Shown: piece after piece, positions 4,703 through 8,759 of the stretch
How the letters are laid out: each line of letters starts with the position of its first letter
Numbering within the stretch: the stretch's first letter is position 1
NCBI GenBank assembly: GCA_023442215.1
Contig: JAEZMP010000582.1
Coordinates: forward strand, 1 to 8,759
Source: Pseudomonadota bacterium
Lineage (GTDB): Bacteria > Pseudomonadota > Alphaproteobacteria > Rhizobiales > Segnochrobactraceae
Length of the DNA stretch: 8,759 bases
Reading direction: 5' to 3'
Program-made: the position numbers and the translations under genes
The notes under the pieces: model-generated
Databases searched by the model: none
Told to the model about the DNA's origin: nothing
The model's input: only the letters and a program-made list of their open reading frames with translations

Positions 4703-5981
4703 ACTCGAGGACCTGATCGCCGGGCTCGACCGGGCGAGCCTCGATATGCTCGCCCACGACTGGACGCTGTGGGCGCGCGACGACCAGTTGCCGCCGGAGG
4801 GCGGATGGACGCTGTGGCTGGTGCTGGGCGGGCGCGGCGCCGGCAAGACGCGGGCGGGCGCCGAGTGGGTGCGCGCCATGGCCACGGGCCGCGCGCCGTT
4901 CGCGGCCGCCCCGGCGGGCCGGATCGCGCTCGTCGGCGAGACCCTGGCCGATGTGCGCGAGGTGATGATCGAGGGCGTTTCCGGCCTGATCGCGATCCAC
5001 CCCAAGGGCGAGCGGCCGGAATGGCAGCCGTCGCGGCGGCGGCTGACGTGGCCGAACGGGGCGGTGGCGCAGGTGTTTTCCGCCGAGGACCCGGAGGGAT
5101 TGCGCGGGCCGCAGTTCGATGCGGCCTGGGCGGACGAGATCGCCAAGTGGCGCCATGCCGAGGCGACATGGGACATGCTGCAGTTCGGACTTCGGCTCGG
5201 CCAGCGGCCGCGGCAGGTGGCGACCACGACGCCGCGGCCGATTCCGCTGCTGAAGCGGCTGATGGCGGAGCCGCGGACGGTCGTCACCCATGCGCCGACG
5301 GCGCGCAATGCCGCCAACCTCGCGCCGGGCTTTCTGGAGACCATCGTCGGCCGCTATGCCGGCACAAGGCTCGGCCGGCAGGAACTCGACGGCGAACTGA
5401 TCGAGGACCGGCCCGACGCGCTGTGGCGGCGCGGCGCCATCGAGGCGCTTCGGGTGGAGGAGGTGCCCGCGCTCGGCCGGGTGGTGGTGGCGGTCGATCC
5501 GCCGGCATCGAGCGGCGCCGATGCCGATGCCTGCGGGCTGGTGGTCGCCGGCCTCGGCCTTTCGGACGGTGTCGGCTACGTGCTGAAGGATGCGAGCGAG
5601 CGCGGGCTGAGGCCGGCCGAATGGGCGGCGCGGGCCGTGGCGCTCCACCGCCGCTTCGAGGCGGACGGGCTCATCGCCGAGGTGAACCAGGGCGGCGAGA
5701 TGGTGGCGGCGGTGCTGCGGGAGGTCGATCCCGGCGTGCCGGTGACGATGGTGCGGGCGACCCGGGGCAAGTGGCTGCGGGCGGAGCCGGTGGCCGCGCT
5801 CTACGAGCAGGGCCGGGTGCGCCATGTCGGCACCATGCCGGAGCTCGAGGACGAGCTGTGCGATTTCGGCCCGTCCGGGCTTTCGAGCGGACGTTCGCCC
5901 GACCGGCTGGACGCGCTGGTGTGGGCGGTGACGGCGCTGATGCTGGGCCGGGCGGGCGAGCCGAAGGTGCGGCGGGTGTGA
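4641..5981 (+). CDS. terL: GTA-type terminase large subunit (DNA packaging ATPase/nuclease)
   Basis: The 446-residue protein is intact and of usual length for the GTA/COG5323 group. Walker A is GGRGAGKT (63-70), Walker B with the catalytic pair is FDAAWADEI (159-167, D165/E166), and the coupling motif is ATTTPRP (194-200). The C-terminal RNase H-like nuclease shows VVVAVDPPA (D286), LIAEVNQGGE (E347) and DRLDALVWA (D424), the three acidic metal ligands. EDPEGLRGPQFD ahead of Walker B is typical of RcGTA g2-like terminases. It powers DNA translocation into the prohead through the portal and cuts the packaged DNA. ATG 4641 follows a purine-rich GGCGGGAAAGG and overlaps terS by 62 bases. Since the portal downstream is broken, this terminase may have no partner here. 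Confidence 0.95.
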   Translation: MPMLSGKTLRAALIGCAERGELEDLIAGLDRASLDMLAHDWTLWARDDQLPPEGGWTLWLVLGGRGAGKTRAGAEWVRAMATGRAPFAAAPAGRIALVGETLADVREVMIEGVSGLIAIHPKGERPEWQPSRRRLTWPNGAVAQVFSAEDPEGLRGPQFDAAWADEIAKWRHAEATWDMLQFGLRLGQRPRQVATTTPRPIPLLKRLMAEPRTVVTHAPTARNAANLAPGFLETIVGRYAGTRLGRQELDGELIEDRPDALWRRGAIEALRVEEVPALGRVVVAVDPPASSGADADACGLVVAGLGLSDGVGYVLKDASERGLRPAEWAARAVALHRRFEADGLIAEVNQGGEMVAAVLREVDPGVPVTMVRATRGKWLRAEPVAALYEQGRVRHVGTMPELEDELCDFGPSGLSSGRSPDRLDALVWAVTALMLGRAGEPKVRRV

Positions 5982-6246
5982 AGCCGCCAAACACCGCGGG
6001 CTGACGGTGCATCTGGAGCGGGCCGGGCCGATTGAAGCGGCCGGCACGGGCTGCCGCTGCCTGCCGTTCAGGGACCGCCTGCTGGAGGCCGCGTGGCGCG
6101 CCTTCCGGCCGGAGGGACACTGCCTGACCGGGAGAAATCGGCGCGGGTTCAAGGACTTCGGCGCGATCTGCGTCCCTGAGGCCGGCCCGGCGCGATCCGG
6201 CGTGGCACGGTCGTGCGGCAGCGAGATCTCAGAGCAGGAGAGCGAA
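5982..6246 (+). other. Spacer between terL and the portal remnant
   Basis: These 265 bases separate terL from the portal start. The portal frame stays open upstream to 6007, but this extension has no conserved features and the SD-led ATG at 6247 is clearly better. I see no promoter, terminator or small gene that I can defend. Confidence 0.4.
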
Positions 6247-6489
6247 ATGCGGAATTGGCTGCGCTTCGGCAGGGCGCGGGCGGCGGCGCGTGGCCGCGGA
6301 ACGGACGGCGGCGAGGCGAAGGCATCTAGGACGGGGGCGCTGGTGGCGTTTTCCCGCCTCGGCCGGCCGGTCTGGACCCCGCGCGATTATGCGGCGCTGG
6401 CTGCCGCGCGCCACATGATTTTGAAGCGCGGGACACTTGATTTTGCACCACTTGAAGCGCCCGCTAAAGCCCTCTTAAGGGACGCCTAA
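6247..6489 (+). pseudogene. GTA-type portal protein, truncated after ~56 residues
   Basis: ATG 6247 has AGGAG (6236-6240) six bases upstream. Residues 1-56 match the N-terminus I recall for GTA-type portals (HK97 family, next to terL): a short basic start, then EAKASRTGALVAF, GRPVWTPRDYAALA. A full portal is about 400 residues and would continue with a NPVVYRAV-like stretch. Here the sequence changes at codon 56-57 to unrelated residues starting MILKRGTLDF and stops at TAA 6487-6489. The change coincides with an abrupt drop in GC and with the TG of the putative prophage end at 6416. The product cannot form a portal ring. The stop overlaps by four bases the stop of the convergent phage gene. 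Confidence 0.8.
6416..6460 (+). repeat. Direct repeats at prophage edge, MuA-site-like
   Basis: TGATTTTG occurs at 6416 and 6438, TTGAAGCGC at 6421 and 6452, and CACTTGA at 6434 and 6449. The combination TTGATTTTGCACCACTTGAA resembles the arrangement TTGATTCACTTGAAG that I recall for the phage Mu left end. The stretch is poorer in GC than its surroundings. The resemblance comes from memory and not from an alignment. Confidence 0.5.
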
Positions 6490-7766
6490 TAGGCCACCGC
6501 CAGCGCCTGCACACGCGCATCCGGAAGTCGCGACGGCCACAGCGCCACCAGGTCGTATAGCCCGTGCCCGGTGGCGCCGCCGTCCTGCCGCCGCCCCACA
6601 TATCCCCGCGTCACCGCCGGCAGTGCACCGGCCGCTGTCGATGCGGCGAGGGCTCCCTTGCTGTCGTCAACGGCATAATCAGCCGCAGCGATGGCGGCGG
6701 CAGCGCCGAAGGCCTCACCGGGAATGATAGTGCCGCCCGCGGTCGAGATGCTGGCGATGGAGGCGTTGCCAGTCATCACGGAGAGAAAAGTCCGGGCCGG
6801 CGATCCGCCAACATAGGCCTGCCATCGATCCGCCTCGGTGCCACTCCCGAACGAAAAAAGCGCCATCGCGGCGGCCGTCGAGAACAAGGAGCAGCGCACC
6901 AGCGCAGTGCGGCCACCGGCGCCGCCCATCATCACCTCTATCGCGGCCGGCAGGCGAAAGCTTTCGCCTGCCTGTGTCACGGCGGCGGCGGTGTCGCCGA
7001 TGATCGGGTAGGGCGGCGGCGGCGCAGCCCTGTCGTAAAGCCCCGGCAGGATGATGTGTATGACGGCACCGGCCGGAACATAGAACTGCAGCCTCTGCCC
7101 CACGGCGGTTGGAGTTCCGGTGTTCGACACCCGCACGTACCCGGTGCCAGCGGCCGGCAGGTTTATCGAGCCGGCCCCGGACGTCGAGAAGCTCATGGAA
7201 GCCCCGGAACCCGCCACCACGCGAACGTATGCGTCCAAGGCGTGGGCGGCGACGGCCGATGCCCCTCCCGGCAACTGGACGTAGTCCGCCCCTCCGCCGG
7301 CCGCGTTGTCGATACGGTAAACCGCGCCGGTCGTGCAGATAGCGGAAAGCCCCGCCGCGCCGAGCGCGGCTGTATCGTCGACGACCGAAAGTGACGCCAC
7401 CCCGTTCGTGGTCCATCCGGCTATCGTTGTCGGATTGTGCTTTGGCGTCGTTACCTTGTTCGCGATCTGCCCCTCGATCACGAGGCGGCGCACCCCACCG
7501 ACATAGGTAAAGCGCGGCTGATTGGCCGCGAGATCGGCGCGCAGGATGCCAGCCGCATCCATGTACGCTCGGCCCGCGCCGGCCGTGAACTGCCCGAAAA
7601 ACTCCGCCTCGCTCGCCCACCGCGCTTGCCCAGCCGCCAGCGCCGGCAGCCAGTACCGCCGCGCCCGGAAATCGCCGCCGGCCGTCGAGCCCGCCAGCCC
7701 GCGCGCAGCAAGCCACGCCGCAGGCGAGATCGGGTGCCCGATGCGGAGCGCGGTGGCGAGCGTCAT
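6486..7766 (-). CDS. Phage tail fibre/spike-type structural protein
   Basis: The 426-residue protein starts at ATG 7766, which overlaps the stop of the upstream gene as ATGA, so it is translationally coupled; the frame extends upstream but that part is shadow. After an N-terminal region comes YMDAAGILRADLAANQPRF, then a VRRLVIEGQIANKVT stretch. This is the pattern of phage proteins annotated as head-spike/fibre domain proteins (usually ...PRFDYDP..RGLLIEEQRTNL). A Gly/Ala/Ser/Thr-rich, beta-type middle follows, and the C-terminus reads HGLYDLVALWPSRLPDARVQALA, like a LamG-type end. Likely a receptor- or surface-binding appendage; no enzyme motif is seen. TAG 6486-6488 lies very near the prophage edge. 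Confidence 0.7.
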   Translation of the reverse strand: MTLATALRIGHPISPAAWLAARGLAGSTAGGDFRARRYWLPALAAGQARWASEAEFFGQFTAGAGRAYMDAAGILRADLAANQPRFTYVGGVRRLVIEGQIANKVTTPKHNPTTIAGWTTNGVASLSVVDDTAALGAAGLSAICTTGAVYRIDNAAGGGADYVQLPGGASAVAAHALDAYVRVVAGSGASMSFSTSGAGSINLPAAGTGYVRVSNTGTPTAVGQRLQFYVPAGAVIHIILPGLYDRAAPPPPYPIIGDTAAAVTQAGESFRLPAAIEVMMGGAGGRTALVRCSLFSTAAAMALFSFGSGTEADRWQAYVGGSPARTFLSVMTGNASIASISTAGGTIIPGEAFGAAAAIAAADYAVDDSKGALAASTAAGALPAVTRGYVGRRQDGGATGHGLYDLVALWPSRLPDARVQALAVAY

Positions 7767-8200
7767 GTGGTCATGCCCGCGACGATCCATACCGCGGATG
7801 CGCCGTCGCTGTTGCTGTCGACCTGCGCCACGACGCTCGACCACTGGCCGGCTGTAGTGGTCCCGCCCGAAGGCACGTGAATGGCCGCTCCGGCCGACGC
7901 CGCCCAGCTCACGGCGCCCGCGCCCGCCTGCCGAAGCACCACGAAAGCGCCGGCCGGCGCGTCCGCCGGCAGCGTGACGATGCACGCAGCCGTCATCCGC
8001 AGCGTGCCGCCGAGATTGATCGCCGTCACGGTGTAGGCGCCGGCTGTGATGGTAATCGGCGCCACGGCCGCCCCGGCGGCGGCCGCGACGTTAGCCAAGT
8101 CCTGGACGTCGAAATTGACGGTCCCGCCGCTCGGGTTGAGGCCGAGCACGCGCCCGCCAGCACTGACCGCCGCGCTCGGATAACTCGCCTGGTCACCCAT
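7763..8200 (-). CDS. Small phage fibre-type protein with beta-rich C-terminal module
   Basis: The 145-residue product starts at ATG 8200 with GGGAGG eight bases upstream. After MGDQASYPSAAVSAGGRVLG, the C-terminal ~90 residues contain GAYTVTAINLGGTLRMT, IVTLPADAPAGAFVVLRQAG, GAGAVSWAASAGAAI and TAGQWSSVVAQV. This is a module common in phage tail-fibre proteins (…G.TLRFTS...VTLPA.LP.G....V.Q.GAG.VTF...G.....TAGQWA...L). It probably is part of the fibre or baseplate appendage together with its neighbours. It overlaps the gene before by eight bases and the gene after by four, which shows one transcription unit. Confidence 0.7.
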   Translation of the reverse strand: MGDQASYPSAAVSAGGRVLGLNPSGGTVNFDVQDLANVAAAAGAAVAPITITAGAYTVTAINLGGTLRMTAACIVTLPADAPAGAFVVLRQAGAGAVSWAASAGAAIHVPSGGTTTAGQWSSVVAQVDSNSDGASAVWIVAGMTT

Positions 8201-8741
8201 CGAGCGGACCTCCCGGCCAGCTCACGGCCGCCCCCGCGGCGGCGGCGGCAACGGCATCCTCGGCGGCCATCACGGCCGCCTTGCCGCCGAGCCGCGCAGC
8301 CTCGATCGCCGCCCCCGCGACCTGCCATTCCCGGTGTGCCGCGAGCACCACGGCAGCCACCTCGCCGAGCGACGGCGCGGTGATGCCGACCTCCGCGGAA
8401 AGCAGCGGATAATCCGCCGGATCGGGGTCCTCTTCGGCGACAGCGGCAGCGGCCTCGGCCGCCTTGCTGAGGTACGTCATGGCCTGTCCGGACCCGACGG
8501 TGATGTACCGCGCCCGCACCGCCTCGGCCTCGGCGTCGATGCGCGCGCAGACGAGCGCCTTGTAGGCCGCAAGGTCCGGCTCCGGCGGCGCCGGCGGCGG
8601 CGCCAGCGTGCCATCCTCGCCGCGCAGCCAGCCCGCCTCGACGGAGGCATCCACCTCCACCAGCTCCAGCGACGGGTGCAATACCGGGCGCTCGGCGAAA
8701 AGCTCATGCACCTTGTCATCAATGATCAGCGCCCAGGTCAT
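8193..8741 (-). CDS. Prophage tail-fibre-assembly-like / DUF4376-like protein
   Basis: The 182-residue protein begins MTWALIIDDKVHELF at ATG 8741, with GGGAG seven to eight bases upstream; an in-frame ATG at 8756 lacks room for an SD in this window. The N-terminal ~50 residues resemble short phage proteins that sit next to tail fibres. An Ala/Glu-rich helical C-terminus contains IDAEAEAVRARYITVGSGQ, QAMTYLSKAAEA, DPADYPLLSAEVGI and a final helix, which I recall from Rhizobiales prophages next to tail-fibre genes. It may be a fibre chaperone or a minor appendage protein. Function not shown. First gene of the visible operon; more phage genes lie upstream, off the edge. Confidence 0.65.
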   Translation of the reverse strand: MTWALIIDDKVHELFAERPVLHPSLELVEVDASVEAGWLRGEDGTLAPPPAPPEPDLAAYKALVCARIDAEAEAVRARYITVGSGQAMTYLSKAAEAAAAVAEEDPDPADYPLLSAEVGITAPSLGEVAAVVLAAHREWQVAGAAIEAARLGGKAAVMAAEDAVAAAAAGAAVSWPGGPLDG

Positions 8742-8759
8742 CAATACATCTCCCACAAC

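Larger units (their letters stand above)
6416..8759. mobile_element. One end of a prophage (probably Mu-like), inserted in the portal gene
   Basis: To the right of 6416 every gene is phage tail-fibre/spike-like and runs on the minus strand, opposite to the GTA genes. The portal frame is lost exactly here. The element begins with TG and carries repeated sites near its edge, as in transposable phages, in which tail-fibre genes lie near the right end. No integrase, transposase or tRNA is in the window. The other end lies beyond 8759. If it transposes like Mu, the five host bases CCACA (6411-6415) should be duplicated there. A site-specific phage or a rearrangement are alternatives. Confidence 0.55.

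Noticed and set aside
3551..6152. Two long minus-strand ORFs (up to 819 codons) opposite terS/terL
   Set aside because: They are antisense to terL with its complete Walker and nuclease motifs, and composed of Pro/Arg/His-rich low complexity; the 15-bp array leaves all frames open.
6007..6246. Upstream extension of the portal reading frame
   Set aside because: No conservation; the SD-led ATG at 6247 begins the recognisable portal N-terminus.
6564..7394. 276-codon plus-strand ORF
   Set aside because: Antisense to the fibre gene; Gly/Arg/His-rich and without any motif.

Overview
This is very GC-rich DNA (I estimate about 70% or more) with strong G/C third-position bias and SD-led ATG/GTG starts. 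The gene content points to an alphaproteobacterium of the Rhizobiales (Hyphomicrobiales): a DUF5330 protein, a peptidoglycan-binding membrane protein, DUF1491 and a YcgN/UPF0260 cysteine-cluster protein, followed by the start of a gene transfer agent (GTA)-type packaging cluster. Family names come from my reading of the translated proteins, not from a search.

Layout. Positions 1-534 (minus) hold a DUF5330-type membrane-anchored protein whose C-terminus lies off the left edge. After a divergent intergenic region, a possible 39-codon leader ORF (855-974) overlaps by GTGA the GTG start of a peptidoglycan-binding protein (971-2059). Then come DUF1491 (2334-2714) and ycgN (2704-3222), which overlap. 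Positions 3223-3667 carry no clear protein gene. They hold an AT-rich operator-like double element, a good sigma70 promoter, two tiny ORFs, three short tandem or palindromic elements and a terminator-like hairpin, and so may form a self-contained short transcription unit. Next is the GTA-like head: a TerS-like HTH protein with a long repetitive N-terminus (3668-4702), an intact large terminase (4641-5981), and the first ~56 codons of a GTA portal (6247-6415).

The portal reading frame breaks at about 6415. From 6416 the DNA starts with TG and contains direct repeats that resemble the MuA-binding ends of transposable phages. Three overlapping phage tail-fibre/spike genes then run on the opposite strand to the right edge (6486-8741). 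My interpretation is that the window captures one end (tail-fibre end) of a transposable, Mu-like prophage inserted in the portal gene of a GTA cluster. This would separate the terminase genes from the rest of the GTA and probably inactivate it. The transposase end is outside the window, so this remains an inference.

A second theme is an unusual density of short tandem repeats with a 15-bp (five-codon) period in at least four coding regions (DUF5330, the leader ORF, the peptidoglycan-binding protein and the TerS N-terminus). Separate 16-, 10- and 6-bp arrays lie in the intergenic spaces. The coding arrays encode low-complexity five-residue repeats in segments that look like linkers, as if in-frame minisatellite growth is common in this genome.
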